Assembly: GCF_000364165.2 (NCBI RefSeq)
Contig: NZ_CP097810.1
Span: 1,302,001 to 1,366,000 of the forward strand
Direction: 5' to 3'
Origin: Clostridium sp. MD294
GTDB taxonomy: Bacteria > Bacillota > Clostridia > Lachnospirales > Anaerotignaceae
DNA length: 64,000 nt
Shown: positions 55,265-64,000 of the stretch, one piece after another
Layout: every line of letters begins with the position of its first letter
How positions within the stretch are numbered: position 1 is the stretch's first letter
Notes under the pieces: generated by a model
Database searches by the model: none
What the model was told of the DNA's origin: nothing
What the model saw: the letters and a program-made list of their open reading frames with translations, nothing else
Program-made: the position numbers and the translations under genes

Positions 55265-56830
55265 TTATATATTTGCCCATTTTGTATAGCGACCACAGGT
55301 TATTTTTACATTTTTACCTGGTTCTATCCATTCAATATTTTGTTCTGGAATTTCTAATATTTCAAACAATGTATTGATAGTAATGTACATTCTGTTGTCT
55401 TTTATTTCAGCAGCTTCTTCCATTTCTTGCACTGTACCATTTATAAACATTTTGTTGCTACCATTTGTAAATGAAATATCTTTTGCAGTTTCTCCCCAAA
55501 ATTTGAGTGTTGCAGTAGAAGCTTGATTATCCCAAGCAGTTTCTAAAAATTCTGATGTACCTCTAAAACGTGGTATAGATTGTAATGCTATCATCATATG
55601 ACCATTTTTTTCATAAACAGCAATACTTTTTTCGTTTTCTTTGTCGTTATGGCTGTTGCGATAAAATACAGTGCCGTCATATTGTGTAGATACCCTGAAT
55701 GTTTCTTGATTTTTGGCAGCAGTGAATACATTGACAAAAAGTTTGTCTTCTATTTCAAGGGGAAAACCCATTACACTACGAAAATACCAAAATAATTCTT
55801 TTTCTCCATTTTCTAGATATTTGGAACTGCTATTAAATAGCATAGCAAAATCTTTGTCGCATAAATATATTTCATCGTCTGTAATATCTGGGGGCATATA
55901 AAGTCCTCTTTTGATACCATTGACACCATTAATATAAAAATCTCTGCTATCTTGATAGAATGTAAAATTATTTCCTTCAAATGAAATCGTTACATTGTTT
56001 GCTTCTTCATCTTTTAGAAAGAGTACTTTTTCGGTATAATTAGAATAATCGTGCTGTGCAATTTGTTTAAATTCATTTTGCATCAATTTTTTCATTGTTT
56101 CCTCTGAAATATCACTGTAGTTATTTTTTATAAATTCTCTGTATTCTATTTCTCTGCCAACTGCTTCCCTAAAAGGTATCATAATGTAATCATTTTTAGC
56201 ATAAGGCATATGTTCAAATGTAATATCAATATCTTCCTCTCCTCCATAAGCAGTATCATCTAAAGGAGTAGAACCATAAATGCGAATTGTCTGTTTTAAG
56301 GAAATACTACCATCTTTTTGTAATGTTGCAATATAAAAGCTATAAGGTAATATCTTTCTATAGATTTGTTGTGCTATATTTTGTTGCGTTTGAGAATGTG
56401 GTGTTGTTTCAAATGTTACATTTTCAATACCTGTCGTTTTAATAAAAAGTGCTTTGTTTTGCTCTGTCCATACTGATGTACTGCCTGCACTTAAACCGTT
56501 ATTTTGTTCACTAATTGCTACATAATCTAGTTTTAACTCGTCCCATATTTTGTCTGCTTTATTTTGTCCATCTATCAGCTGTGCCATGGTATATTTTGCA
56601 GGAGAGTCTAATACAATATCTGCATTAGGTGCGACATCTAAAATAATATCTTGTACTTGTTTTGTGTCAATAGGTTTTATATGCAATACGTCCTCTTTGA
56701 CATATGCCCCACCATACATACTATCGCTGAGCCTATTCAGTACAGTGTCCCAACCATCTCTACTAGCAAAACAATTTACAGTGTTTGATAAAAGTAATAC
56801 AAAAGTCAATAACAATGTTTTTTTATTCAT
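55265..56830 (-). CDS. Secreted stalk-domain protein of unknown function
   Basis: A 521-residue exported protein; MNKKTLLLTFVLLLSNTVNC is a signal peptide. The C-terminus (YITINTLFEILEIPEQNIEWIEPGKNVKITCG) is like half of a copper amine oxidase stalk repeat found in the amidases nearby. The middle contains repeated beta-rich stretches such as FITTGIENVTFET and MIPFREAVGREI, the latter again stalk-like. I recognise no catalytic domain. ATG 56830 is used with AGGGGAG upstream; an in-frame GTG is three codons earlier. Confidence 0.72.
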   Translation of the reverse strand: MNKKTLLLTFVLLLSNTVNCFASRDGWDTVLNRLSDSMYGGAYVKEDVLHIKPIDTKQVQDIILDVAPNADIVLDSPAKYTMAQLIDGQNKADKIWDELKLDYVAISEQNNGLSAGSTSVWTEQNKALFIKTTGIENVTFETTPHSQTQQNIAQQIYRKILPYSFYIATLQKDGSISLKQTIRIYGSTPLDDTAYGGEEDIDITFEHMPYAKNDYIMIPFREAVGREIEYREFIKNNYSDISEETMKKLMQNEFKQIAQHDYSNYTEKVLFLKDEEANNVTISFEGNNFTFYQDSRDFYINGVNGIKRGLYMPPDITDDEIYLCDKDFAMLFNSSSKYLENGEKELFWYFRSVMGFPLEIEDKLFVNVFTAAKNQETFRVSTQYDGTVFYRNSHNDKENEKSIAVYEKNGHMMIALQSIPRFRGTSEFLETAWDNQASTATLKFWGETAKDISFTNGSNKMFINGTVQEMEEAAEIKDNRMYITINTLFEILEIPEQNIEWIEPGKNVKITCGRYTKWANI

Positions 56831-56970
56831 AATTAACACTCCCCTAACTTTTTAATAATAATACTATTGGAATATATTTTATTATAGCATTAACAATATT
56901 ATAATAGTTTAATTTTAGTAATATTGTAATATTTTTTAATATAATTTTAAGAAAAAAATGGAATGTAATA

Positions 56971-56994
56971 AAGCGTTCCCATATTGAGAACGCT
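56971..56994 (-). terminator. Terminator of the nucleoside ABC operon
   Basis: AAGCGTTC pairs with GAACGCTT around CCATATTG; the minus-strand tail TTATTACATT is only moderately T-rich. The stem sequence is close to that of the terminator at 53870. Confidence 0.65.
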
Positions 56995-57007
56995 TGTCAA
57001 GTATTAT

Positions 57008-57967
57008 TTATCTTTTTCCCTTATCATAAATTTCTCCCAAAGCACGAGGAGAACGATTATGTTTAGAAAAGAATATCAACAAAAGTAATGTAAGAGCATA
57101 AGGCAATATCATAACCAAATCAGAATAACTACTTGGCATTTGTAATATTTGTACAATACGATAACCTCCAGAACGAGCAAAGCCAAAAAGCAAACACGCT
57201 CCTAATGTAGGAAATATTTTCCAGTTTCCAAATATCAATGCAGCAATAGCCAAATAGCCATATCCTACATAAATAGCAGAAGAAAAATTAGCGGATATAG
57301 AATAAGCAAAACTAATGCCTGCAAGCCCAGATAATGCCCCTGAAGCAAGTACAGCTATAAAACGTATTTTAGCCACATCAATACCAGCGGCATCTACTGC
57401 ATGAGGATTATCACCACAGGCCCTTAAATATAAACCATATTTTGTTTGGTAAAGTAAATACCAAGCAATTACTGCAATAATAACAATAATAATTTCAAAA
57501 GGATATATATTTGTAAATACAGCACCTAATAAAGGTATGTCAGATAATACAGGAATTGTCCAGCGAGAAGAAACCCCTAGTACAAATTTATCAGAAGGTG
57601 CACCAAATACAACTTTATTGACTTGTTTTGTCAAAAATGCAGTAAGTGCCATAGCTAAAATGTTTATTACTACACCACTAATAACTTGATTTGCTTTAAA
57701 TTTAATACAAAGTAGTGCATGTATACAAGCATAAGCCATACCACCTAACACTGCAAAAACAATAGCAATATAGTAAGGAATTTGAGAGTTTGCAGAAAAA
57801 TGACTTGCTAATAGTACCGCTGCTAATGCTCCTACAAAAGCACCAAAGCCTTGTAGACCTTCTAATGCTAAATTAGTAATGCCGCTTTTTTCACTGTAGA
57901 TACCACCTATTGCCATAATAAAAAGTGGCAATGTAAAAGATAAACCATCTATAATTACTGTATTCAT
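57008..57967 (-). CDS. nupQ: ABC transporter permease (nucleoside type, second)
   Basis: A 319-residue membrane protein of the branched-chain amino acid/ribose permease superfamily, with about eight to ten membrane segments; motifs ALEGLQGFGAFVGALAAVL and LRACGDNPHAVDAAGID (the EAA-like cytoplasmic loop). It is the second permease of a BMP-type importer. ATGA overlap with the preceding permease gene. Order binding protein-ATPase-permease-permease equals nupNOPQ of Bacillus. Confidence 0.9.
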   Translation of the reverse strand: MNTVIIDGLSFTLPLFIMAIGGIYSEKSGITNLALEGLQGFGAFVGALAAVLLASHFSANSQIPYYIAIVFAVLGGMAYACIHALLCIKFKANQVISGVVINILAMALTAFLTKQVNKVVFGAPSDKFVLGVSSRWTIPVLSDIPLLGAVFTNIYPFEIIIVIIAVIAWYLLYQTKYGLYLRACGDNPHAVDAAGIDVAKIRFIAVLASGALSGLAGISFAYSISANFSSAIYVGYGYLAIAALIFGNWKIFPTLGACLLFGFARSGGYRIVQILQMPSSYSDLVMILPYALTLLLLIFFSKHNRSPRALGEIYDKGKR

Positions 57968-59136
57968 TTTTCTGCCTCCTCTCTTTGCTTTTGAACTGTG
58001 GTTTTTTGTTGTGAAGTAATGTCATATTCTAATGTTTTAATTTTATATTTCATATAAGCACCACAAGCACTAAATAAAAGTAGTATACCTGTAATAACAG
58101 AAGCGATTTCTGCTTGTATGCCAGAGGCAGAGCTCATATATGTGCTACCCTTGCTTATTACAGTAATGAGAAAAGAAGAAAACAATATACCTATAGGATT
58201 GCTATTACCCAAAAGAGAAACTGCAATTGCATCAAAACCTGTACTAACCAATACTTTAGGTTGTATAGAACCAAAATAACCTAAATAATATGTTACACCT
58301 GCAAGACCAGCCAAAGCACCAGAAATTACCATTGTTAATACCATATTTTTACCTACATGTATACCAGCATATTCTGCTGCGGTAGGACTTGCTCCTGCTG
58401 CTTTCAATTCATAGCCCAATGTCGTTCTATCAATTAAAAATTTCATAAAAAATGCAGTAATAATAGCTAAAACAATACCAAGAGGAATATCCATTTTTAA
58501 ATTACCTACTAATGTATCCATAAGTGTCAAACGAGAGGCTGCACTTACAGAAGCTGATTGACGAGAAACAGGGTCTACAAAATAGGTATTTATAAAAAAG
58601 CTGAAAACATATTGTGCTATGTAATTGAGCATAATAGAAGAAACTACTTCATTGATATTAAAACGATATTTTAAAAAACCTATTAAACCGCCTATGCAAG
58701 CACCTGCTATAATACCCACTATAATGACAAGGGGTTTTGCGACAGGAGAGGGAAGTTCACTATATCCTACTAATATGCTAGCAAAAAAACCAGCAGTTAA
58801 CATCTGTCCTGAAACACCAATATTGAATAATCCTGCTTTTAATGCAACTGCTACAGCAAGAGAAGCAAAAAGCATAGGTGTCCAAGCGTTTAAAAAACTT
58901 GTAAAATCTGTTAAAATACTTTTATAGCCTGCATAAGAAGGTTTCGGTAAAATTCCAGAACCTTGCAAAAGATTTTGATAAGCCATAAAAGGGTTTTTTC
59001 CTAATGATGCTATAATCGCTGCCCCCACAATTAAACTAATAAATATAGCAAAAAGAGGTATGGTAATAGATTGATATTTTTCATTACCAAAACAGTTTAC
59101 AAAGAGTTGTTTTATACCACCTTTTTTATTTTTCAT
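57964..59136 (-). CDS. nupP: ABC transporter permease (nucleoside type, first)
   Basis: A 390-residue membrane protein with about ten segments. The cytoplasmic loop YELKAAGASPTAAEYAGIHVGKN binds the ATPase, and the N-terminal ASLGKNPFMAYQNLLQGSG is typical for this family. Overlaps the ATPase gene by four bases. C-terminus has an Lys/Gln/Glu-rich tail. Confidence 0.9.
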   Translation of the reverse strand: MKNKKGGIKQLFVNCFGNEKYQSITIPLFAIFISLIVGAAIIASLGKNPFMAYQNLLQGSGILPKPSYAGYKSILTDFTSFLNAWTPMLFASLAVAVALKAGLFNIGVSGQMLTAGFFASILVGYSELPSPVAKPLVIIVGIIAGACIGGLIGFLKYRFNINEVVSSIMLNYIAQYVFSFFINTYFVDPVSRQSASVSAASRLTLMDTLVGNLKMDIPLGIVLAIITAFFMKFLIDRTTLGYELKAAGASPTAAEYAGIHVGKNMVLTMVISGALAGLAGVTYYLGYFGSIQPKVLVSTGFDAIAVSLLGNSNPIGILFSSFLITVISKGSTYMSSASGIQAEIASVITGILLLFSACGAYMKYKIKTLEYDITSQQKTTVQKQREEAEK

Positions 59137-60662
59137 GATTTCACCCCCATCATAAACTGACCAACTTCATTTGTAGTTAATTCTTTTGCAGGTGCAATTT
59201 TTTGCATTTGACCATTATAAATAACACCTATAGTATCTGCACAATTCATAATTTCTTCTAGTTCTAATGATATAAGTAGTATAGCGTGTCCTTTATCACG
59301 CTCACCTATAATTTGTTTGTGTATGTTTTCTATTGCACCAATGTCTAAACCGCGTGTAGGTTGCACAAATATCATAAGAGAGGACTGTAATTCAATTTCT
59401 CGAGCTATAATAGCTTTTTGCTGATTACCTCCACTCATAGAACGCACAATTGTTTTGCCGCCTTGTCCACTTCTGACATCATATTTTGAAATCAGTTTTT
59501 GACCATAATTTTCAAATTCTTTTTGTTGTAATATTCCTTTTTTAGAAAAAGGTTGTCTAAAATAATCTTTTAAAGCAATATTATTATCTAGTGTAAAATC
59601 CATAACCAAACCATAATGGTGTCTGTCTTCTGGTATATAAGAGATACCTTCTAATGTTCTTTTTCTAATAGATAAATTTGTAATATCTTTTCCATTTAGT
59701 ATCACTTTTCCACTATGTATTTTAGCAAGTCCTGCAATAGCATCAGCAACTTCTACTTGACCATTTCCTGAAACACCTGCAATAGCAAATATTTCTCCTC
59801 CTCTAATAGAAAAAGAAACATTTTTAACAACATCAAATCCATTGCTGTTTTTTACTGTCATGTTTTCAACTTTTAATATTTCCTGTTGAAATACAGGTTC
59901 TTTTTTTTCTGTTTGAAAAGATACTTCACGTCCTACCATAAGATTAGCCATTTGTTTGGTAGAAGCAGTTGCTACATCTAATATATCAATTAATTTTCCT
60001 CTACAAAGTATAGCACATCTGTCAGCTACTTTTTTGATTTCTTCTAATTTGTGTGTAATAAGTATAATTGTTTTTCCACTATCTCTTAAACTTTTTATAA
60101 TTTCAAGTAAAAACTCAATTTCTTGAGGTGTTAAAACGGCAGTAGGTTCGTCGAATATCAGTATTTCAGCCTCTCTATAAAGCATTTTAAGTATTTCTAC
60201 ACGCTGTTGTATAGAAACGTTAATATCTTCTATTTTTTGTGTAGGGTCTACTTCTAAACCATAATGTTTTGAAATTTCTGCAATATTTTTGTTAGCTGTT
60301 TTTAAATCTACATAAGGAAAAATACCAAGTGCTTTTTTTATAGGCTCTATACCCATAATAATATTTTCTGTAATAGTATAATTTTCAACTAATTTAAAAT
60401 GTTGATGCACCATGCCGATGTTTAATTTTGTAGCATAATTAGGAGAAGTAATGCGTTCTTTTTTGCCACGAATATAAATTTCTCCTTCATCTGGCTCATA
60501 CATACCAAAAAGCATACTCATTAATGTTGATTTTCCTGCACCATTTTCTCCAAGTAATGCAAATATTTCCCCTTTTTTGATTTGTAATGTCACATCGTCA
60601 TTTGCAATAATACCCGGAAAACGTTTTGTAATGTGTTTCATTTCTACAATATAATCTGACAT
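59133..60662 (-). CDS. nupO: ABC transporter ATP-binding protein, two nucleotide-binding domains
   Basis: A 509-residue double ATPase. The first domain has GENGAGKSTLMSMLFGMYEP near residue 37 and EILIFDEPTAVLTPQE; the second has the degenerate Walker A GVSGNGQVEVADAIAGL and signature SGGNQQKAIIARE near 400. This is the layout of sugar/nucleoside importers with fused ATPase halves. It follows the lipoprotein gene after a terminator-like hairpin. Confidence 0.93.
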   Translation of the reverse strand: MSDYIVEMKHITKRFPGIIANDDVTLQIKKGEIFALLGENGAGKSTLMSMLFGMYEPDEGEIYIRGKKERITSPNYATKLNIGMVHQHFKLVENYTITENIIMGIEPIKKALGIFPYVDLKTANKNIAEISKHYGLEVDPTQKIEDINVSIQQRVEILKMLYREAEILIFDEPTAVLTPQEIEFLLEIIKSLRDSGKTIILITHKLEEIKKVADRCAILCRGKLIDILDVATASTKQMANLMVGREVSFQTEKKEPVFQQEILKVENMTVKNSNGFDVVKNVSFSIRGGEIFAIAGVSGNGQVEVADAIAGLAKIHSGKVILNGKDITNLSIRKRTLEGISYIPEDRHHYGLVMDFTLDNNIALKDYFRQPFSKKGILQQKEFENYGQKLISKYDVRSGQGGKTIVRSMSGGNQQKAIIAREIELQSSLMIFVQPTRGLDIGAIENIHKQIIGERDKGHAILLISLELEEIMNCADTIGVIYNGQMQKIAPAKELTTNEVGQFMMGVKS

Positions 60663-60723
60663 TTTCTCCCCTCCTCCAAAAACAACAAAACATATTAGTA
60701 GTACAAAATTGTTTTATCAAACG

Positions 60724-60754
60724 AAAAAAGCCGTCCGCTGTTTGGGCAGACGGC
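60724..60754 (-). terminator. Internal terminator/attenuator between nupN and nupO
   Basis: GCCGTCTGC pairs with GCGGACGGC (one T-G pair) around a 7-base loop, then six T on the minus strand. It lies 33 bp after the lipoprotein stop and should reduce transcription into the ATPase and permeases. Confidence 0.85.
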
Positions 60755-60786
60755 AAATTTTTTGCGGTAGCTATTTCAAAAATGTA

Positions 60787-61947
60787 TCAGCCTAAATCTT
60801 CTGGCAATATGCCGTTAAAATTAGCTGCTGGAACAACTGTACCATTTTTTACCAATTCATAAACTTCATCTAATTTTGTAATTGTGTCAGCAGAAAGTTG
60901 ATTTCTGCCTTCTTGTTTAACATAGCCTGTTGAGTCTGTGTCAGCACCAAGTAAATCATTTTTACCTGTGAATGTACCGTCTATTACTGCATTCAGTTGT
61001 TTTTCTACATTTTTGTCCATTACTTTTAATACAGATGTCAATACAATATTGCTATCACCGTTTGCACCATCATCATATTGGTCAACATCACAGCCTATTA
61101 CTTTTACATTACTTGCTTCTTTTGCAGCTGTGAAAACACCATTTCCAGAACCACCTGCAGCTACAAATAATATATCACAGCCTTCATTAATAAGAGCATT
61201 ACCTACTACTTTTCCTGTTGCTTCATCAGCAAATGTACCAACATAATTACCACCTACATTAGCACCTGTTACGTCTGTACCTGCATAAGAAGCAATTTCT
61301 ACTACTTCTGCACTTGTGCCTAAATTTTTATTTGCATAGTTTACACCAGACTCAAAACCATATTGATAATTTACATTAGAAGGATATGCAATGCCATTTA
61401 CAACAGCTACTTTGTTAGATTGTGTTTCTAGTGCAGCAGCAACGCCTGCATAAAAACCGCTTTCTTGCTCTGCGAATGTCATAGCATATATATTTTCAGT
61501 ATTAATTTCTTGTCCTTGTGCATCTGTTGGATTGCTGTCTACTAATATAAAGTTAACATTAGGGTTGTCCTGTGTAATTGCACCAATTCCTGCAAATTGG
61601 AAACCACAACAAACAATAACATTATAGTCTGCAACAATGTCTGCAACAGCTTGTACTGCGGCTGCTGTGTCACCAGACTCTTCTTTTACAGGTGTAACAC
61701 TAGCATCTGGGTGGTTTGCAATAAAACTCTGTATGCCTTCGTAATTGTTTTGATTGAAAGAACCATCATCTACACCAGATGGACTACTTACAATAGCAAT
61801 TTTTAAACCACCTTCTGATGTAGAAGTGTTTTGACCATTTTCAGTTTGTTCTGGAGCAGGAGCATTATTGCTACCTCCACAACCTGCGGCAAACATAGAA
61901 AAGGCCATAACACTGCAAAGCAGTAAGCCAAGCACTCTTTTTTTCAT
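60787..61947 (-). CDS. nupN: BMP-family nucleoside-binding lipoprotein
   Basis: A 386-residue solute-binding lipoprotein of the BmpA/Med family. Signal peptide with lipobox FAAGC (Cys 23), then a Gly/Asn-rich spacer and the binding domain: KIAIVSSPSGVDDGSFNQNNYEGI, FAEQESGFYAGVAA and CDILFVAAGGSGNGVFTAAKE. Members bind purine nucleosides or related ligands; the exact ligand is not deducible. Start ATG has AAGGGAGG upstream; the attenuator after it favours excess of this protein over the transporter. Confidence 0.92.
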   Translation of the reverse strand: MKKRVLGLLLCSVMAFSMFAAGCGGSNNAPAPEQTENGQNTSTSEGGLKIAIVSSPSGVDDGSFNQNNYEGIQSFIANHPDASVTPVKEESGDTAAAVQAVADIVADYNVIVCCGFQFAGIGAITQDNPNVNFILVDSNPTDAQGQEINTENIYAMTFAEQESGFYAGVAAALETQSNKVAVVNGIAYPSNVNYQYGFESGVNYANKNLGTSAEVVEIASYAGTDVTGANVGGNYVGTFADEATGKVVGNALINEGCDILFVAAGGSGNGVFTAAKEASNVKVIGCDVDQYDDGANGDSNIVLTSVLKVMDKNVEKQLNAVIDGTFTGKNDLLGADTDSTGYVKQEGRNQLSADTITKLDEVYELVKNGTVVPAANFNGILPEDLG

Positions 61948-62027
61948 TTTTAAATTCCTCCCTTAAAAAAATGATAAAATTTAGTAACTATTTTGTGTGT
62001 TAATATTGGTAATCACACTATAAATAA

Positions 62028-62056
62028 AATATACCACAAATATTTTGTGCTGTAAA
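62028..62056 (-). promoter_or_regulatory. Promoter of the nupNOPQ operon
   Basis: On the minus strand TTTACA (62051-62056) and TATATT (62028-62033) are 17 bp apart. The 73-base leader contains GTGTG-N14-CACAC, a small dyad; I see no purine riboswitch. Confidence 0.6.
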
Positions 62057-62104
62057 TGAAAGTATTGTAATAAAAATAAACTTTGATAGAGAATATGTAT
62101 AATA

Positions 62105-62151
62105 AAAAAGACTGTACTAGAAATGTGATATTTTACTAGAACAGTCTTTTT
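62105..62151. terminator. Bidirectional terminator
   Basis: AAAAAGACTGTACTAG pairs with CTAGAACAGTCTTTTT (one mismatch) around a 15-base loop. It ends the mazF transcript and may block read-through from the nup promoter side. Confidence 0.82.
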
Positions 62152-62168
62152 TATTTTGTTAAAAATAA

Positions 62169-62513
62169 TTAGCACAATCCTAAGCTGATTAATAATGCTC
62201 TGTTTATTCTCTGCATAACCATACCATCTAAATGACAAACTTTCTCACGTAATCTTTTTTTGTCAATCGTTCTAATTTGCTCTAAAAGTATAACAGAGTC
62301 TTTTGCTAAAGCATAATCTTGAGCTGATAATTCTATGTGTGTAGGCAATTTTGCCTTATTAATTTGCGATGTAATAGCAGAACAGATTACAGTAGGACTG
62401 TATTTGTTGCCTGTATCATTTTGTACAATCAATACAGGTCTGATACCCCCTTGTTCGCTGCCTACTACTGGGCTTAAATCTGCATAATAAATATCTCCTC
62501 TTCTTACAATCAA
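62169..62513 (-). CDS. MazF/NdoA-type endoribonuclease toxin
   Basis: A 114-residue PemK/MazF-fold mRNA interferase. [30 protein letters not shown] with catalytic Arg25, and SAITSQ with Thr48 match the Bacillus MazF active site, so it should be active. The start is TTG 62513 with GGAGAG nine bases upstream. No antitoxin gene of a known type lies next to it: the 174 bases between it and the upstream lipoprotein hold only a short frame and a structured segment. Confidence 0.92.
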   Translation of the reverse strand: MIVRRGDIYYADLSPVVGSEQGGIRPVLIVQNDTGNKYSPTVICSAITSQINKAKLPTHIELSAQDYALAKDSVILLEQIRTIDKKRLREKVCHLDGMVMQRINRALLISLGLC

Positions 62514-62640
62514 TTTGGCTCACTCTCCGCTATTTCTGGCTTGGATTACCGAGCCGTCAGGCGTTCTCACAATATTTACTTTTTTAATATGTACTTCACC
62601 GCCTGCTTTTCGGTTTAATAGAAGTATTTCCAGCAGACGA
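62514..62640 (-). ncRNA. GC-enriched nested-stem leader of mazF, possible short frame
   Basis: By hand count 62521-62640 is roughly 42% G+C, well above its surroundings. Minus-strand segments nest: CTATT (62617-62621) with AATAG (62530-62534), ACCGA (62610-62614) with TCGGT (62548-62552), and CAGGCG (62600-62605) with CGCCTG (62558-62563). TATAAT (62645-62650) precedes. The same stretch is open for up to 39 codons, ending ...QARNSGE at a TGA inside the mazF binding site; no standard start is well placed, though GGTGA precedes an ATT codon giving KKVNIVRTPDGSVIQ. Structure or small protein, I cannot decide. Confidence 0.45.
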
Positions 62641-62687
62641 TGATATTATACCTTTTGTGTAAAAAAGGCTTTTTATAGTATGACATA

Positions 62688-63323
62688 TTATTCTGTAATT
62701 TTAAATAAATTGTCATCTAATGCAACATCATATTCAAATGTATGATAACTTAAATGATATGTTTCATTTCCTTCGTCATCATATATTATAAACTGTATAG
62801 GCTTTAGTGTTTCATTGTCTACCCATAATTTTTCTGTTGCAGTATATTTATTTCCTCCAGGAATAACGGCTTCTAAAACAGTGCAACGACTTTCGTCTAA
62901 TGCAGCTGCTTCTACACTTACTCCTTCAGACTGCATATAGTTTTTTAAAAACTGTCCTAAAAATAATTCATTTCTTTGTTGATTTTGTGGTATTTCTTTT
63001 ATAATTTTGGAAGATACCCTTGGATTAAACTGACATATTTTTTCGCCATCAAATATGGTATAATTTCCTGCTACTGTTTCTGGTGCAGTAATTTCTAGAC
63101 GATATTGCCCTGTTGATTTAAAATATTGAGTTGTTTCATATGTATTGTTGCCTTTGTTAGAATAACGCTCCATTGTAGCAGTACATTGATAGTTTTGCAT
63201 TTCATTGAGTTGCTTTTGTATTTTTTCCATTTCTGTCATTTGAGATTGTTGTGTCAGTTTATTGCAGCCTGCAAATGTAATAGACAAACAAGCGATACAT
63301 AAAGCACAAATTGCTTTTTTCAT
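62688..63323 (-). CDS. GerS-like/LolA-fold lipoprotein
   Basis: A 211-residue lipoprotein with signal peptide and lipobox TFAGC (Cys 20). The LolA-like body includes YQCTATMERYSNKGNNTYETTQYFKSTGQYRLEI-type strands and LDDNLFKITE at the end. In C. difficile a lipoprotein of this fold, GerS, is needed for spore cortex hydrolysis and lies near alr and mazEF in other Clostridia; that comparison is from memory. Here it precedes mazF directly on the same strand. Confidence 0.75.
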   Translation of the reverse strand: MKKAICALCIACLSITFAGCNKLTQQSQMTEMEKIQKQLNEMQNYQCTATMERYSNKGNNTYETTQYFKSTGQYRLEITAPETVAGNYTIFDGEKICQFNPRVSSKIIKEIPQNQQRNELFLGQFLKNYMQSEGVSVEAAALDESRCTVLEAVIPGGNKYTATEKLWVDNETLKPIQFIIYDDEGNETYHLSYHTFEYDVALDDNLFKITE

Positions 63324-63586
63324 TGTCCTCTCTCCTTTTTGTTCATTCTTTATTACTTATATGGAAGGATATAACAATATAGAACAAAAAAGACTTATAT
63401 GCTTTATTACGTTATTGTGTGATGTCAAAAGTAGTATGGTTTTTGTATAATAATTTACAAAATTTCACAAATTTATATTTTTTTCACTCTTTTCTTTTAA
63501 AAAGACTATTTTTTTGTTATAATACTACAAATAAGGAATTATAAATTATAATTGTCACGCTTCATTAACAGAACAGGAGAATTATT

Positions 63587-64000
63587 ATGACAAATTGTTC
63601 AGATTTTGAAAAAAAGCATAAAAAGCTTTTAGAATTTTTTAGTAAGAGTTTTTTTGAAGTATATAATCGAATGGATAAAGAAGTGCAGTCAACTTTATTA
63701 GAATTTGCACCAAACTTCTTCCATAGATGGTATGTTTCTGCACTTATTCCAGAAACAAATTTATCTCCTTCTGTGGCTTTTCGTATAGATTTTTCAAAAG
63801 AATTTTCAAAAGACAATATATATACTTACACAATAATTTTAGATAAAACACAAAAAGATATGCCTAAGTTTGAATATAAACTATTAGAGTATTCTTTACA
63901 AAAACACCCTTTTATTGAGGATTTAAAAATTATATTAAACTATTGTGAACCTGATTGTGAAATGACAGAAGACGGCAATTTTTTAGAAAAAGATGAAATC
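63587..64000 (+). CDS. Hypothetical protein (runs off right edge)
   Basis: A frame opens at ATG 63587 with CAGGAGA upstream and is open for 138 codons to the end of the window. The protein starts MTNCSDFEKKHKKLLEFFSK and is rich in Phe, Lys and Asp, with no signal or membrane segment (HRWYVSALIPETNLSPSVAF in the middle). I do not recognise a family; the missing C-terminus may hold more. Confidence 0.65.
   Translation, partial: MTNCSDFEKKHKKLLEFFSKSFFEVYNRMDKEVQSTLLEFAPNFFHRWYVSALIPETNLSPSVAFRIDFSKEFSKDNIYTYTIILDKTQKDMPKFEYKLLEYSLQKHPFIEDLKIILNYCEPDCEMTEDGNFLEKDEI

Noticed and set aside
61948-62027. Purine riboswitch before the nucleoside importer
   Set aside because: I could not find the conserved junction elements; only a small GTGTG/CACAC dyad is visible.

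Overview
The window comes from a low-GC, Gram-positive, spore-forming anaerobe of the Clostridia. The 16S rRNA text and the gene content (CotJ coat operon, YtaF, a GerS-like lipoprotein, BMP-type ABC importer) fit the Lachnospirales; I cannot name a genus by eye. Apart from the rRNA/tRNA block, most of the window looks like ordinary chromosome, with A/T-rich codons and Shine-Dalgarno sites of the AAAGGAG type.

Layout. 1-1180 (minus): the 5' end of a CutC-like glycyl radical enzyme and its XRE-cupin regulator. 1417-4148: unknown small proteins (one frameshifted) and a microbial-type PARG. 4627-7707: small regulators and redox proteins (BlaI-like repressor, EFR1 flavodoxin/ferredoxin, SpoT-type HD hydrolase, nitroreductase/monooxygenase pair facing an HxlR regulator). 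7955-14543: dnaE-pfkA-pyk. 14585-18326: carboxymuconolactone decarboxylase/MerR pair, nadE, lexA. 18484-22483: tetrapyrrole genes (sirC-like, hemC, cobA-hemD fusion, hemB). 22572-25221: NfeD, FloA, EcsC and a small protein. 25370-31315: a complete rRNA operon (16S-23S-5S) followed by seven tRNAs. 31339-33693: acetyltransferase, two unknown proteins, a sirtuin. 33727-35814: a second, solitary 16S gene with its own promoter, leader ORF, processing stem, tRNA-Tyr and terminator, and no 23S or 5S. 35837-38761: small unknown proteins, a SUKH protein, YtaF. 38865-43560: Ca-type P-ATPase, aminopeptidase P, DUF2161 protein. 43613-49010: Fur-family regulator, trmL, tsaE-tsaB-rimI, Lon-like protease. 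49279-56830: two secreted stalk-domain amidases, cotJABC on the minus strand, a secreted unknown protein. 57008-61947 (minus): nucleoside-type ABC importer in the order binding lipoprotein, ATPase, two permeases. 62169-63323 (minus): mazF and a GerS-like lipoprotein. 63587-64000: start of an unknown gene.

The most unusual parts are (a) the solitary 16S-tRNA-Tyr unit, whose processing stem differs in sequence from that of the full operon yet still pairs with itself; (b) a consensus promoter between the 23S and 5S genes that could drive 5S and seven tRNAs separately; (c) a relatively GC-rich, nested-stem segment directly before mazF where alr and an antitoxin gene would usually lie; and (d) a pfkA leader whose complementary segments have pseudoknot topology. 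Several regulator genes sit next to clear palindromes, the best being a MerR-type promoter with a 19-bp spacer and a repressor palindrome just after a 17-bp-spaced promoter.
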